Positions 28,639 through 38,331 of a stretch of 64,000 bases of DNA are shown here, one piece after another. Both the position numbers and the translations under genes were made by a program. Below the pieces are notes generated by a model. It searched no databases. It saw nothing but the letters and a program-made list of their open reading frames with translations, and was not told the DNA's origin. Position 1 is the stretch's first letter. The number at the start of each line of letters is the position of its first letter. Origin of the DNA: Vibrio cincinnatiensis (GTDB taxonomy: Bacteria; Pseudomonadota; Gammaproteobacteria; Enterobacterales; Vibrionaceae); contig NZ_SGOM01000014.1 in the NCBI RefSeq assembly GCF_022113815.1, forward strand, positions 1 to 64,000, given 5' to 3'.

Positions 28639-29037
28639 ATGTTTCAGATCGGTGAACTGGCTAAACGCTGTGGCGTGTCGAGTGATACGCTGCGCTTTTA
28701 CGAAAAAAATGCGCTGATTAAACCTGCTGGGCGCAGTGAATCTGGATATCGTTTATATGATGAGGCCAATCAACAGCAAGTCAGTTTTATTTTAAAAGCC
28801 AAAGCATTGGGGCTGAGCCTTGATGAGATAAAAGAGTTACTCGATATTAAGTTGGAAGCGACAGAGCACAGCTGTGCTGAAGTGAAGTCGATTACTAGTG
28901 CTAAGCTCAAACTGATTGATGAGAAAATTGCGGAGCTGACTCGGATTCGTGCTGCGCTCAAGAAAATCAACGATGCGTGCTGTGGAGATAGTGATGATGA
29001 TGCCAGCCATTGCTCCATTTTAGCTGCCTTAGAGTAG
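28639..29037 (+). CDS. zntR: MerR-family zinc-responsive regulator ZntR
   Basis: A dimeric activator that in its family twists the zntA promoter when zinc binds. The 132 residues start MFQIGELAKRCGVSSDTLRFYEKNALIKP, the MerR winged helix (1-70), followed by a dimerisation helix. The metal-loop pattern is a Cys after EHSC (about residue 79), then the C-terminal CC of NDACCGDSDDD and a later HC, matching the ZntR class. An AAAGGAGAG site supports the ATG. No zinc exporter gene is nearby; the target zntA must be elsewhere. Confidence 0.85.
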   Translation: MFQIGELAKRCGVSSDTLRFYEKNALIKPAGRSESGYRLYDEANQQQVSFILKAKALGLSLDEIKELLDIKLEATEHSCAEVKSITSAKLKLIDEKIAELTRIRAALKKINDACCGDSDDDASHCSILAALE

Positions 29038-29191
29038 CCCAACCTTAGTTTTCATTTTTGACACCTTGGAGTGTTGGTGTTCTTGAGTAAAAAGTCAGTA
29101 TAATCTTACACTTTTGTTACTGGATGATTATGGATCGATCGGTCTCGGTGATGTGAATCACTGACTTTTACTGTTACTTCATGGTGCACAC

Positions 29192-30757
29192 ATGGTTGGA
29201 AGATGCTTTCAAATCAACGACTGGATGCTGAGTGTTGATGAAAATAAATTGTATCGCCAAAATAGGGAAGTTTCGGTTGAGCCAAGATTGATTAATCTAT
29301 TGTATTTTTTAGCAAAAAATGCAGGCGAGGTCTTCTGTCGAGAAGAATTAATCGAGCATGTCTGGGGTGGAGCCGTCGTTACCGATCAAGTAGTTACGCA
29401 GTCTATTTTTGAGTTGAGAAAGCTGCTTCGTGATGGACGTGAAGAAAATATCCCTTATTTAACCACGGTTCCTAAACGGGGTTATAAGCTGGTCGCGACG
29501 GTAACCGAAATCTTTTCTGTGCCTGTTCATGGATGGCAAGACGGTGATATTAGCCCACCCTCGGCAGATACTTCAGATGCCGAATTGGAGGCGTCGTCAA
29601 CATCTTACTCTGAGGTTACCTTTCCTGCCGCCCCTTTAACTCGGGCTTTTCAGTCTCGATCCTCCTTTTCAAAACATGCTCATTTTCCCGTGAAACGCTG
29701 GCGAACTGTACTGTTTGATGTGGTGTGGATCTGCGTGCTGATTATTGGCTTTGGGTTATTTACGTATCATCAATCTGATATCACGATTACCCAAGCGGTG
29801 GATGCTCGTCTCATTGAATTTAAATTTGATGACAGCTTTGCACAAAATGAAAACGATGCAGATCTGGCCGATGGTATTATTCAAAAGTTAGCGGCCGATG
29901 TGGATCAAGTCACGGATTACCGTATTCGTTTGAGTAAAACACGTTTTGCTTCCGGCATCCTGCCGGGGAAAACCGTGACGGTATTAGTGAAAGATCACGA
30001 AGGGAAATCGTATCTTGATCTGGAATACCGTAATAATGCCTCTGGAACTATCTTATTTAGCCGCCAATACATGTTAGTTCCTCCTCATTTAAACCGGGTA
30101 GTCAAGCAAATTTCACTCGATTTAATGCAAGCGTTACATGTCTCGGATGCGCAAAGCCAATCTGAGCGATTGATGGCTGGAATGCCTGTTAATCAACAAG
30201 CTCTCTCGAAGCTGATTCTTGCTCATCATTATTTAAATGTCTCACAGCCTGAATCGTTTAAAGAGGGGATTCAACTCTTAGAGCAAGTGCTGCGTTCTGA
30301 ACCTGAGAATAGCTATATTCAGGCTGAATTATTAGTGGCCTACTATGTGCAAGTTGCATTAGATCCTGATCAAGCTTTAGCTCAAGATAGAGTGAATCAG
30401 CTGACTTATCAGTTGGTGGGCGGAATCAAATCGGCCAGCCTTGCGACTCAAGCTCGGGTGTTTGAAGCGTTGGCGTTGCATGAAATATTAACTAACCATC
30501 CTGAGCAGGCGGAAGTCTATCTACAAAAAGTGTTTGCTCAACGAGAATCCGTATTAGCGTATGTGCTACAAGGTAAGCTTTTTGAATTAAAAGGGGATAC
30601 CGAAGCGGCCAGTGAAGCCTACAGTGAGGCTTTTTATATCGATACTTCGATAGAAACTTATTTATTGTGTGAAAACTTGGCGTTTTATAGCAACTTAAAA
30701 TCGATTGATTATGCGCTCTATCGCTCAGTTCATCCTTCTGTGACGACCGTATTATAA
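29192..30757 (+). CDS. cadC: Membrane-bound acid/lysine sensor-regulator CadC (ToxR-like)
   Basis: Activates cadBA at low pH with lysine. The N-terminal OmpR-type winged helix (about 1-105) includes SVEPRLINLLYFLAKNAGEVFCREELIEHVWGG and PYLTTVPKRGYKLVA. A linker of about 65 residues leads to one membrane helix (VVWICVLIIGFGLFTYH, about 179-195) and a periplasmic domain of about 320 residues with TPR-like helices (EPENSYIQAELLVAYY). At 521 residues it matches E. coli CadC (512). It lies upstream of and in the same direction as cadB. The ribosome site is weak (GGTG). Confidence 0.92.
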   Translation: MVGRCFQINDWMLSVDENKLYRQNREVSVEPRLINLLYFLAKNAGEVFCREELIEHVWGGAVVTDQVVTQSIFELRKLLRDGREENIPYLTTVPKRGYKLVATVTEIFSVPVHGWQDGDISPPSADTSDAELEASSTSYSEVTFPAAPLTRAFQSRSSFSKHAHFPVKRWRTVLFDVVWICVLIIGFGLFTYHQSDITITQAVDARLIEFKFDDSFAQNENDADLADGIIQKLAADVDQVTDYRIRLSKTRFASGILPGKTVTVLVKDHEGKSYLDLEYRNNASGTILFSRQYMLVPPHLNRVVKQISLDLMQALHVSDAQSQSERLMAGMPVNQQALSKLILAHHYLNVSQPESFKEGIQLLEQVLRSEPENSYIQAELLVAYYVQVALDPDQALAQDRVNQLTYQLVGGIKSASLATQARVFEALALHEILTNHPEQAEVYLQKVFAQRESVLAYVLQGKLFELKGDTEAASEAYSEAFYIDTSIETYLLCENLAFYSNLKSIDYALYRSVHPSVTTVL

Positions 30758-31292
30758 GCGGTCACTACCGACCTCAATGACTTTGATGGGGCGCTTTGGG
30801 TTATCTTTGATGATCGAAAAGCGTCATGTCATTCTCTCTCTTTCTTTCCTTCTATGACTCTTCCTCCCTTTTTTCTTGATTGAATATTATCTTCGATTCC
30901 TTGCCCATTTGGATTGGATGCCCATTGATTAAGAGTGAGTCTTCTTCGTTATTAGTGATAACGATCACTTTTCAATATCTTGAGCAAATCTTGATAATTT
31001 TATTGAGGAGAAAAATTGAAGCTATATGCAGTTTTATTTCTTTATCTTTTATCAGGTTTCCAATGAAGGACTTTATTAATATTTTGTTTTTAAAGAATTT
31101 TATGTTTTTATTTTTTATTGGTTGGCGCTCAATATAAAGATTTAGTCATTTTTTTATTGATAATCGCATCTTGATTTTTTCTGTCTTTTTTCCGCGTAAC
31201 CTTCGCTTTGTTCGGTGAAGGGCTCAGCTCGTGTTGGGTCTTTTACTTCTGAGGGTCTGAGCGAATCGCTCGTGGAAAAATCGGGAGACATT
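30758..31292 (+). promoter_or_regulatory. 535-bp cadBA promoter region
   Basis: No gene is supported: the one open frame (30880-31137) reads as low-complexity Phe/Ile-rich sequence from AT-rich DNA. The strongly AT-rich block at 30950-31165 is the expected place for CadC boxes and H-NS silencing. I cannot pick the CadC sites without a matrix. Confidence 0.5.
30954..30969. promoter_or_regulatory. CRP-like palindrome upstream of cadBA
   Basis: AGTGATAACGATCACT contains the GTGA-N6-TCAC core of CRP sites and is a near-perfect dyad (6-bp arms). It lies about 330 bp before cadB. It may bind CRP or another dyad-binding regulator. Confidence 0.45.
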
Positions 31293-32633
31293 ATGTCATC
31301 GAGTACCAAAAAAATTGGCGTTATCGCCTGTACCGGGGTTGTCGCGGGTAACATGATGGGGAGTGGTATTGCCTTGTTACCGTCCAGTTTAGCAACCGTG
31401 GGCTCTATTTCTTTATTTAGTTGGATTATCTGCATTGTTGGTGCATTGAGTCTAGCTTTTGTCTTTGCACGCTTAGCCACCAAAAACCCACAAGAGGGTG
31501 GTCCGATTGCTTATGCTGGAGAGGTCTCTCCTGTTTTTGGTTTTCAGGCAGGCGTACTTTATTACCATGCAAACTGGATCGGTAACCTAGCGATTGCGAT
31601 TACGGGTGTTTCTTATCTTTCTGTTTTCTTCCCTGTGTTGAATAACCCTGTCCCTGCTGGCTTAGCAACCATTGCTTCTGTTTGGCTTTTCACACTGGTT
31701 AACTTACTCGGTGGTAGCTGGGTAAGTCGCTTATGTACGATTGGTTTGGTTCTGATTTTGATTCCTGTCCTTGGTACAGCGTTGTTTGGTTGGACCCATT
31801 TTGATATGGCGATTTACCAACATAACTGGAATGTGTCTGCGGGTAGCGATAGCCATGCGATCGTTAGCGCAGTACTTATCTGCTTGTGGTCATTTGTTGG
31901 GGTTGAGTCTGCGGCCGTTTCTTCTGGTATGGTGCGTAATCCAAAACGAACTGTGCCATTGGCAACCATGCTGGGCACTGCGCTGGCCGGTATTATCTAT
32001 GTGGTTTCGACACAAATGATCAGTGGCCTTTTCCCAGCGGGTGACATTGCCGCTTCAGGCGCACCGTTTGCGATGGCGACGACAAACCTATTTGGTAGCT
32101 GGTCTGCACCGTTCGTTTCTGCCTTTACGGCACTCGCCTGTTTTACTTCATTAGGCTCTTGGATGATGTTAGTGGGTGAAGCCGGTAAACGTGCCGCTGC
32201 GGATGGTAACTTCCCTAAAGTGTATGGTGAAACGGATAAAAATGGTGTACCGAAAAAAGGTTTAATTCTCGCTTCCCTAAAAATGACAGCGTTAATGATT
32301 GTGTTGATGCTCTTTAGCTCACAAACCGCTCATGCGGCGGACATCTTTAATCAGCTCACCACTGATGCAGTATTGTTGACTATGCTGCCTTACTTCTACT
32401 CCAGCATTAACTTGATCCGCTTTGAAGGTATGACGACTCGCAATAGCTTTGTCATGCTTTTCTCTGGGGTAGCGTGTGCGTTTTGTATGATTGCTCTTGC
32501 CGGAGCAGAAGGAACCACACTAACGGCTACCTTCATCATTTCATTAGTAATTTTGATGTTCTACAGCAAAAAAGCGGGCTTTGCTCAATACCGTGAATCT
32601 CATAAGCACAGCGCTTCTGCGTCGATGGCTTAA
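31293..32633 (+). CDS. cadB: Lysine/cadaverine antiporter CadB
   Basis: An inner-membrane APC-family antiporter exchanging external lysine for cadaverine. At 446 residues it is close to E. coli CadB (444). The start MSSSTKKIGVIACTGVVAGNMMGSGIALLPS carries the APC signature (GNMMGSG). Twelve hydrophobic segments are visible, and VCLWSFVGVESAAVSSGM is present as ICLWSFVGVESAAVSSGM near 216-233. The ATG follows GGGAGACA; an upstream in-frame start at 31215 would add 26 unlikely residues. cadA follows after 120 bp on the same strand. Confidence 0.95.
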   Translation: MSSSTKKIGVIACTGVVAGNMMGSGIALLPSSLATVGSISLFSWIICIVGALSLAFVFARLATKNPQEGGPIAYAGEVSPVFGFQAGVLYYHANWIGNLAIAITGVSYLSVFFPVLNNPVPAGLATIASVWLFTLVNLLGGSWVSRLCTIGLVLILIPVLGTALFGWTHFDMAIYQHNWNVSAGSDSHAIVSAVLICLWSFVGVESAAVSSGMVRNPKRTVPLATMLGTALAGIIYVVSTQMISGLFPAGDIAASGAPFAMATTNLFGSWSAPFVSAFTALACFTSLGSWMMLVGEAGKRAAADGNFPKVYGETDKNGVPKKGLILASLKMTALMIVLMLFSSQTAHAADIFNQLTTDAVLLTMLPYFYSSINLIRFEGMTTRNSFVMLFSGVACAFCMIALAGAEGTTLTATFIISLVILMFYSKKAGFAQYRESHKHSASASMA

Positions 32634-32753
32634 TCCTCCGATGCTAGCGCTGGTGATCGAAAGCTGACGTTAGCTCGTTAATTTCTTTGGCGTTCCTGAT
32701 ACTCACTATCACGTTAGATAGGGAGCGCCTCCTTTCGTCTTGGAGATGTCCAA

Positions 32754-34889
32754 ATGAATATTTTTGCTATCCTGAACCACATGGGTGTGTTCTTTAAAGA
32801 AGAGCCAGTGCGTCAACTGCATGCGGCTTTAGAAAAAGCCGGTTATGAAGTGGTTTACCCGGTTGATGATAAAGATCTGATTAAACTGATTGAAATGAAC
32901 CCACGCATTTGCGGCGTTCTGTTTGACTGGGATAAATACTCACTTGAATTGTGTGAACGCATTAGCCAAGTGAATGAGAAATTACCCGTACACGCCTTTG
33001 CCAATGAGCAATCAACCTTAGATATTTCTTTAACTGATCTGCGTTTGAACGTGAGCTTTTTTGAATATGCCTTAGGTATGGCAGATGATATTGCTATCAA
33101 AATCAATCAAGCGACACAAGAGTATAAAGAGGCGATCATGCCTCCGTTTACCAAAGCACTGTTTAAATATGTGGATGAAGGGAAATATACTTTCTGCACG
33201 CCAGGACACATGGGGGGAACAGCCTTCCAAAAAAGCCCCGCGGGTAGCATCTTCTATGATTTCTACGGTCCAAATACTTTTAAAGCTGACGTTTCTATCT
33301 CTATGCCAGAGTTGGGTTCATTGCTTGACCACTCGGGTCCACATAAAGAAGCGGAAGAGTATATTGCTCGTACTTTTAATGCGGACAGTTCTTACATTGT
33401 GACTAACGGAACATCGACCTCAAACAAGATTGTCGGTATGTTCTCTGCTCCGGCAGGCAGCACCGTATTAGTGGATCGTAACTGTCATAAATCCCTCACC
33501 CATCTCATGATGATGACGGATGTGACACCAATTTATTTCCGCCCAACTCGTAATGCTTATGGGATTTTAGGCGGGATTCCACAAAGTGAATTTAGCCGTG
33601 AAGTGATTGCGGAAAAAGTAGCGAATACACCGGGAGCCACTGCGCCAACCTATGCGGTTGTGACTAATTCTACTTACGATGGTCTGCTTTACAATACTCA
33701 GTTCATCAAAGAGTCTTTAGATTGTAAACATATCCACTTTGATAGTGCTTGGGTGCCTTACACTAACTTTAATCCTATTTACCAAGGTAAATGCGGCATG
33801 AGTGGTGAAGCCATTCCGGGTAAAGTGTTCTATGAAACCCAATCCACCCATAAACTGCTGGCGGCTTTCTCACAATCTTCCATGATTCATATTAAAGGGG
33901 AGTTTGATAAAGAGTCTTTCAATGAAGCCTTTATGATGCATACCTCTACCTCACCACAGTACGGTATCGTGGCTTCCACTGAAACCGCCGCGGCGATGAT
34001 GCGAGGTAATACCGGTCGTAAACTGATGCAAGACTCGATTGATCGCGCTATCCGTTTCCGGAAAGAGATCAAACGCCTGAAAGGGGAAAGCGAAAGTTGG
34101 TTCTTTGACGTTTGGCAGCCTGAAAACATTGATACCACAGAATGTTGGAAGCTAGAACCTAGTGATAACTGGCACGGTTTCAAGGATTTAGATGACAATC
34201 ATATGTACCTTGACCCAATCAAAATCACTCTGCTGACTCCGGGGATGAGTCAAGAGGGTGAGCTTGAAACATCGGGTATTCCAGCTTCATTGGTGGCGAA
34301 ATTCTTAGATGAACGTGGCATTGTGGTTGAAAAAACCGGTCCTTATAACTTGCTGTTCCTATTCTCGATTGGGATTGATAAGTCAAAAGCGATGCAATTG
34401 CTGCGTGGTTTAACTGAATTTAAACGCGGTTATGATTTGAACTTGACGATCCGTACTATGCTGCCAGCACTGTATAAAGAAGATCCAAGCTTCTATGAAG
34501 GCATGCGCATTCAAGAGTTGGCGCAAGGTATTCACGACTTGATCAAAAAATATCAATTGCCTGAACTGATGTATAAAGCATTTGATGTTTTACCTGAAAT
34601 GAAAGTGACGCCTCATGCGGCTTGGCAGCAAGAACTGCGTGGTCAAACTGAAGAAGTGCAACTGAATGAGATGGTGAACCGAATCAGTGCCAATATGATT
34701 CTGCCTTATCCTCCTGGTGTTCCTTTGGTTCTGCCTGGTGAGGTGGTGACAGAAGATTCACGCCCAGTGTTAGAGTTTTTGGAAATGCTGTGTGAAATTG
34801 GCGCTCATTACCCTGGCTTTGAAACCGATATTCACGGTTTATATCGCCAAAATGATGGCAGCTACACCGTAAAAGTGTTGAAAGCTTAA
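32754..34889 (+). CDS. cadA: Inducible lysine decarboxylase
   Basis: A PLP-dependent decarboxylase turning lysine into cadaverine and CO2, consuming a proton, in the cytoplasm. The 711 residues are full length (E. coli LdcI 715). An N-terminal wing domain (1-130) precedes the core: TPGHMGGTAFQKSPAG, TNGTSTSNKIV, HFDSAWVPYTNF, and STHKLLAAFSQ with PLP-binding Lys367, the same number as in E. coli. The C-terminal domain ends YPPGVPLVLPGE. It works with CadB and is switched by CadC. Confidence 0.97.
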   Translation: MNIFAILNHMGVFFKEEPVRQLHAALEKAGYEVVYPVDDKDLIKLIEMNPRICGVLFDWDKYSLELCERISQVNEKLPVHAFANEQSTLDISLTDLRLNVSFFEYALGMADDIAIKINQATQEYKEAIMPPFTKALFKYVDEGKYTFCTPGHMGGTAFQKSPAGSIFYDFYGPNTFKADVSISMPELGSLLDHSGPHKEAEEYIARTFNADSSYIVTNGTSTSNKIVGMFSAPAGSTVLVDRNCHKSLTHLMMMTDVTPIYFRPTRNAYGILGGIPQSEFSREVIAEKVANTPGATAPTYAVVTNSTYDGLLYNTQFIKESLDCKHIHFDSAWVPYTNFNPIYQGKCGMSGEAIPGKVFYETQSTHKLLAAFSQSSMIHIKGEFDKESFNEAFMMHTSTSPQYGIVASTETAAAMMRGNTGRKLMQDSIDRAIRFRKEIKRLKGESESWFFDVWQPENIDTTECWKLEPSDNWHGFKDLDDNHMYLDPIKITLLTPGMSQEGELETSGIPASLVAKFLDERGIVVEKTGPYNLLFLFSIGIDKSKAMQLLRGLTEFKRGYDLNLTIRTMLPALYKEDPSFYEGMRIQELAQGIHDLIKKYQLPELMYKAFDVLPEMKVTPHAAWQQELRGQTEEVQLNEMVNRISANMILPYPPGVPLVLPGEVVTEDSRPVLEFLEMLCEIGAHYPGFETDIHGLYRQNDGSYTVKVLKA

Positions 34890-35002
34890 CGACGAATACG
34901 GTGAGTGGAGATTCGGGAAAAGGATTCATTGCAGATCTTTCTACTCTCCGCTTACCGTTAACCATTCGACTATAAGCACCCTCAAGAACGCTTGTCGAAC
35001 CC

Positions 35003-35026
35003 AGAGCCCATTCGGGCTCTTTTTTA
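35003..35026 (+). terminator. cadBA terminator
   Basis: AGAGCCC and GGGCTCT flank ATTC, followed by TTTTTT. It lies between convergent cadA and the chemoreceptor gene. Confidence 0.88.
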
Positions 35027-35052
35027 TTCTGTCGGAACAAGTTTGAAGCACT

Positions 35053-36693
35053 TTATACTTTAAAGTGCCCAATGCTCTGTTTCAGTTGTTGACCGCTATC
35101 TGAAAGCTGCTGGCTGGCAGTGGCCACTTGCTCTGCTTGGGTGGCGGCTTGGGTACTGTGTTCTGCTATCTGACTCAGGTTACGATTGATTTCATCCGTT
35201 GCTGTGGTTTGTTGGGCACTGGCCTCGGCAATGTGTTGGTTGAGGTTAACAATCACTTTAACTTGCTGATCAATCTCATTCAGCATTTGCTGAGCCAGAG
35301 AAGCTTGTTCTTGGGTGGCTTGTGATTGCTGTTGAGTTTGAGTCATGGAGTGGCTCAACACTTTGGCTCGATCTTGTAGGCTACCCACAATCTGTTCGAT
35401 TTCATCGGTGCTGGTTTGAGTTCGAGTGGCAAGGGTGCGAACTTCATCAGCAACAACCGCAAAGCCTCGCCCTTGCTCCCCGGCTCTTGCGGCTTCTATC
35501 GCTGCATTGAGAGCCAATAGGTTAGTTTGATCAGCAATGGCTCGAATCACATCTAAGATTTTCCCGACTTCTTCCGTTTCTTTGGTGAGTATTTGGGTAT
35601 TTTGCTCTGTTTCCGTTAAGCGCTGTGATAACTCACTCATATAACCAGACGCTTTGCTAATGACTTGACTACCTTCTTGCCCTTTATGGCTGGCGGTTTG
35701 TGCAGCAGAGGCGGCATCATGGGCTGCATTAGCCACTTCTTGATTGCTGGCGTGCAGTTCATTCATCGCAGAAGCAACCGTATCCACCGATTGCTGCTGT
35801 TGCAGTGCTTTTTGTGAAGAACTTTGCGCAACTTGGGTCAACGCTTGTGCATGTCCGGTAACATTGCTGGTAATGGGAGTGACCTCTTGGACTATTTGCC
35901 GGATTTTGCCGGTAAATTGATTAAAGGCGCGTGCAATACGAGAAAGTTCGTCATTACCTTGTGTATCAAGTTGTTGGGTGAGATCGCCTTCGCCTTTCGC
36001 AATATCTTCCATGGCGGCTAAGGTGGCTAAGCAAGGTTTCGTAATACTGCGTCCAATCAGATAAGCGAGAGCGGCCATCACGATAATGGCGATCGACAAC
36101 TGCATGAGAACGGTTTTGCTCCGCTCTGCGAAGAGTGCCTGCACATCATCAAGATACACACCTGTGCCCACAATCCAACCCCAAGGTTTAAATAATTTTA
36201 CGTAGGAAAGTTTATCGATGGGTAGCTCTGCGCCGGGTTTTTCCCATTGGTAATAAACAAAACCAGCCCCTTGTTGGCGAGCTGTTTGGGCCATATCCAC
36301 AAACAGTTTTTTCCCATTAGGATCCATAAACTGGCTAAGATCTTTGCCATTGAGATGGGGGCTGAAAGGATGCATAACCATATTGGGTTTCAGATCGTTG
36401 ATCCAAAAATAATCTTTATTTCCGTAACGTAAATGGGCTATGGCTTCTTTGGCGTGTTGCTGGGCTTGGGGTTCTGTGAGTTCTCCGGCCAGTTGCTTTT
36501 TATGATAGTGGTGTAAAATTTCAAGGCTACTTTCGACCAAATACTGTGTTTGTAGCTGTTTCGCACTCATGAGGTCGGCTTGATAATCTTTGATTAATAA
36601 TCCAAAAGGCACTAAGAGCAGGCCGACAATCACCGCACTGAGTAAATATAACCGAGCTCGAATAGTGATTTGACGCAAGCGTGAAAAATGCAT
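35053..36693 (-). CDS. Methyl-accepting chemotaxis protein with single-Cache sensor domain
   Basis: A transmembrane chemoreceptor of 546 residues. TM1 is about 12-32 ([20 protein letters not shown]), and the periplasmic sCache_2 domain (about 33-190) shows [28 protein letters not shown] and [14 protein letters not shown], typical of small organic-acid sensors. TM2 (about 194-214) is followed by a HAMP domain. The signalling hairpin tip [49 protein letters not shown] is present. The chosen ATG has AAGGAG eight bases upstream; the earlier GTG and ATG are too close to it. In V. cholerae a receptor gene also follows cadA. Confidence 0.93.
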   Translation of the reverse strand: MHFSRLRQITIRARLYLLSAVIVGLLLVPFGLLIKDYQADLMSAKQLQTQYLVESSLEILHHYHKKQLAGELTEPQAQQHAKEAIAHLRYGNKDYFWINDLKPNMVMHPFSPHLNGKDLSQFMDPNGKKLFVDMAQTARQQGAGFVYYQWEKPGAELPIDKLSYVKLFKPWGWIVGTGVYLDDVQALFAERSKTVLMQLSIAIIVMAALAYLIGRSITKPCLATLAAMEDIAKGEGDLTQQLDTQGNDELSRIARAFNQFTGKIRQIVQEVTPITSNVTGHAQALTQVAQSSSQKALQQQQSVDTVASAMNELHASNQEVANAAHDAASAAQTASHKGQEGSQVISKASGYMSELSQRLTETEQNTQILTKETEEVGKILDVIRAIADQTNLLALNAAIEAARAGEQGRGFAVVADEVRTLATRTQTSTDEIEQIVGSLQDRAKVLSHSMTQTQQQSQATQEQASLAQQMLNEIDQQVKVIVNLNQHIAEASAQQTTATDEINRNLSQIAEHSTQAATQAEQVATASQQLSDSGQQLKQSIGHFKV

Positions 36694-36865
36694 AAGCATC
36701 ACTCCTTGTAATGCTGGTGGCTTAAGATATTTGTTTATTCTATTGTTTTTTTACTTTAGCAGTTAAAGCTAGGCTGGGTAAATGAGACTTAGGAAGAAGG
36801 TGTGAGCCGGTCGAGTTTCTCTCATCATAAAATTGTATAAAAAGAGAACTTGGATAGGGGGAAAT

Positions 36866-36896
36866 AAAAAGCCATTAACCGGTGAGTTAATGGCTT
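36866..36896 (-). terminator. Original fis terminator, now left of the element
   Basis: AAGCCATTAAC and GTTAATGGCTT flank CGGTGA, with a T-run on the minus strand. Before integration it would have been directly downstream of fis (minus strand); it is now cut off from fis by about 10.5 kb. Confidence 0.7.
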
Positions 36897-36920
36897 GATG
36901 TTAATTCATGGAGAACAGCG

Positions 36921-36940
36921 TGATTAGTTCATGCCGTATT
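36921..36940. repeat. attL: left 20-bp attachment repeat
   Basis: TGATTAGTTCATGCCGTATT is identical to 47378-47397, which covers the fis stop and last codons. The following 163 bp (36941-37103) are AT-rich, without a gene, and should hold the integrase promoter; TGAGGGGGT at 37092 resembles the TGTGGGGGT pair near attR. Confidence 0.88.
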
Positions 36941-37103
36941 ATTAAATTTTTTATTTCATTCTCGTTCATTTAAACTCATATTTTATATTTAAATCTTTTA
37001 TAACAATAATTTAATTGTTGATTGTGGTTCGTTATTGTTCAAATTGATTCAGCTTCGTTTACTTGTTATATTTAAAAATGCGGGTGTTTTTTGAGGGGGT
37101 TTT

Positions 37104-38330
37104 ATGGCTCTTACGGATTCAAAGTTAAAGTCAATGTTAGGTACCAAGTTTGATTCCAAGAGACCAAGACGTCTCGCTGATCGAGATGGTTTGAATATTC
37201 TGTGGCGACCAACAGGTAAGTTGAGCTGGATTTACCGTTATAGATATGGCGGTAGAGAACAAGAACTAACAATAGGAAGTTACTCAAATAGCATAAATGG
37301 TCTTGGATTAAAGGAAGCTAGAAACAAGGCATCCTTATGCAGAAAGCTTCTGGATGAGGGGAAAGATCCTAAAGTTGAACTAAAACGGCAGGTATTAAAT
37401 GAAAAGAAGCAAGGTGTCACAGTAAAGGACGCTTTAGAGTATTGGCTGAATGAATATGCCGTAAATAATAGGGCTAACATTGAAAAACATCGCTCCCAAT
37501 TTGCGAAACACATTTACCCTTATTTGGGGAACGAAAAAGCCCAAGATTGCTCTACGGAGCAATGGATTGAGTGTTTTGATCGGATTCGAAAGGGGGCGAA
37601 AGAGCTTAGGCAGCGTCCTGCTCCTGTGGCGTCTGGATATATTTTGCAAAATGTAAAACAGGCTTTGCGATTCTGTCGTGTGAGACGCTTTGTTGTCAGC
37701 AATGCTCTTGATGATCTAATGGTTAATGATGTTGGTTCAAGGCAGGGGAAGAAAGACAGGTATCTATCAGAGGAGGAATTTGCTACCTATTTGAACTGGT
37801 TAGCTCAAGGAAAAATTCCTGCATATTATAGGAAGTTGTTTTTTATAGTTACTTTTTTTGGCTGTAGAACTATAGAAGCACGGCTTTCTACGTGTTCAGA
37901 ATGGGATTTGGAAAACTGGACTTGGACTGTGCCAAAAGAGCACAGTAAGACAAAAGAAAAAATTGTTAGACCTATTCCAGAGGCACATAGAGATTATATT
38001 TCGAGTATTTTGAAATCGCTCCAATCCTCACCGCATAGCTTATTGCTTGGTGAGGAGAAAAGCTCAGAAGCTGTTTCCGTATATGGATCTGGGATATGGA
38101 AAAAAATTGGTCACTCTGAAGCTTGGACTTTGCATGATCTTAGAAGAACATTCTCTACACACTTAAATGAGCTAGGTGTAGAGCCGTACGTTGTTGAGAA
38201 GTTATTAGGTCACTCGTTGGGTGGTGTTTTGTCCATCTACAATAGGAGTCAATACTTAGATAAAAAGCTTGATGCACTTACGCTTTGGAGTACTTACTGC
38301 ATGTCACTTATGAAACACAATGAGATTTGA
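37104..38330 (+). CDS. int: Tyrosine-recombinase integrase (P4-like)
   Basis: Catalyses site-specific integration and excision at the 20-bp fis repeat. The 408 residues show an N-terminal arm-binding domain (1-90: MALTDSKLKSMLG, RRLADRDGLNILWRPTGKLSWIYRY, LTIGSYS), as in DUF4102 integrases, and a core-binding domain (about 105-205). In the catalytic domain R255 lies in FGCRTIEAR, H344 and R347 in LHDLRRTFSTHL, H370 in LLGHS, and the nucleophile Y379 in SIYNR. All five residues are present, so it should be active. A GAGGGGG site precedes the ATG. The stop TGA lies one base before the next ATG, so the next gene is probably coupled. Confidence 0.93.
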   Translation: MALTDSKLKSMLGTKFDSKRPRRLADRDGLNILWRPTGKLSWIYRYRYGGREQELTIGSYSNSINGLGLKEARNKASLCRKLLDEGKDPKVELKRQVLNEKKQGVTVKDALEYWLNEYAVNNRANIEKHRSQFAKHIYPYLGNEKAQDCSTEQWIECFDRIRKGAKELRQRPAPVASGYILQNVKQALRFCRVRRFVVSNALDDLMVNDVGSRQGKKDRYLSEEEFATYLNWLAQGKIPAYYRKLFFIVTFFGCRTIEARLSTCSEWDLENWTWTVPKEHSKTKEKIVRPIPEAHRDYISSILKSLQSSPHSLLLGEEKSSEAVSVYGSGIWKKIGHSEAWTLHDLRRTFSTHLNELGVEPYVVEKLLGHSLGGVLSIYNRSQYLDKKLDALTLWSTYCMSLMKHNEI

Positions 38331-38331
38331 A

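Noticed and set aside
30880..31137. 85-codon open frame upstream of cadB
   Set aside because: Phe/Ile-rich low-complexity product from AT-rich promoter DNA, with no family pattern and no good ribosome site.
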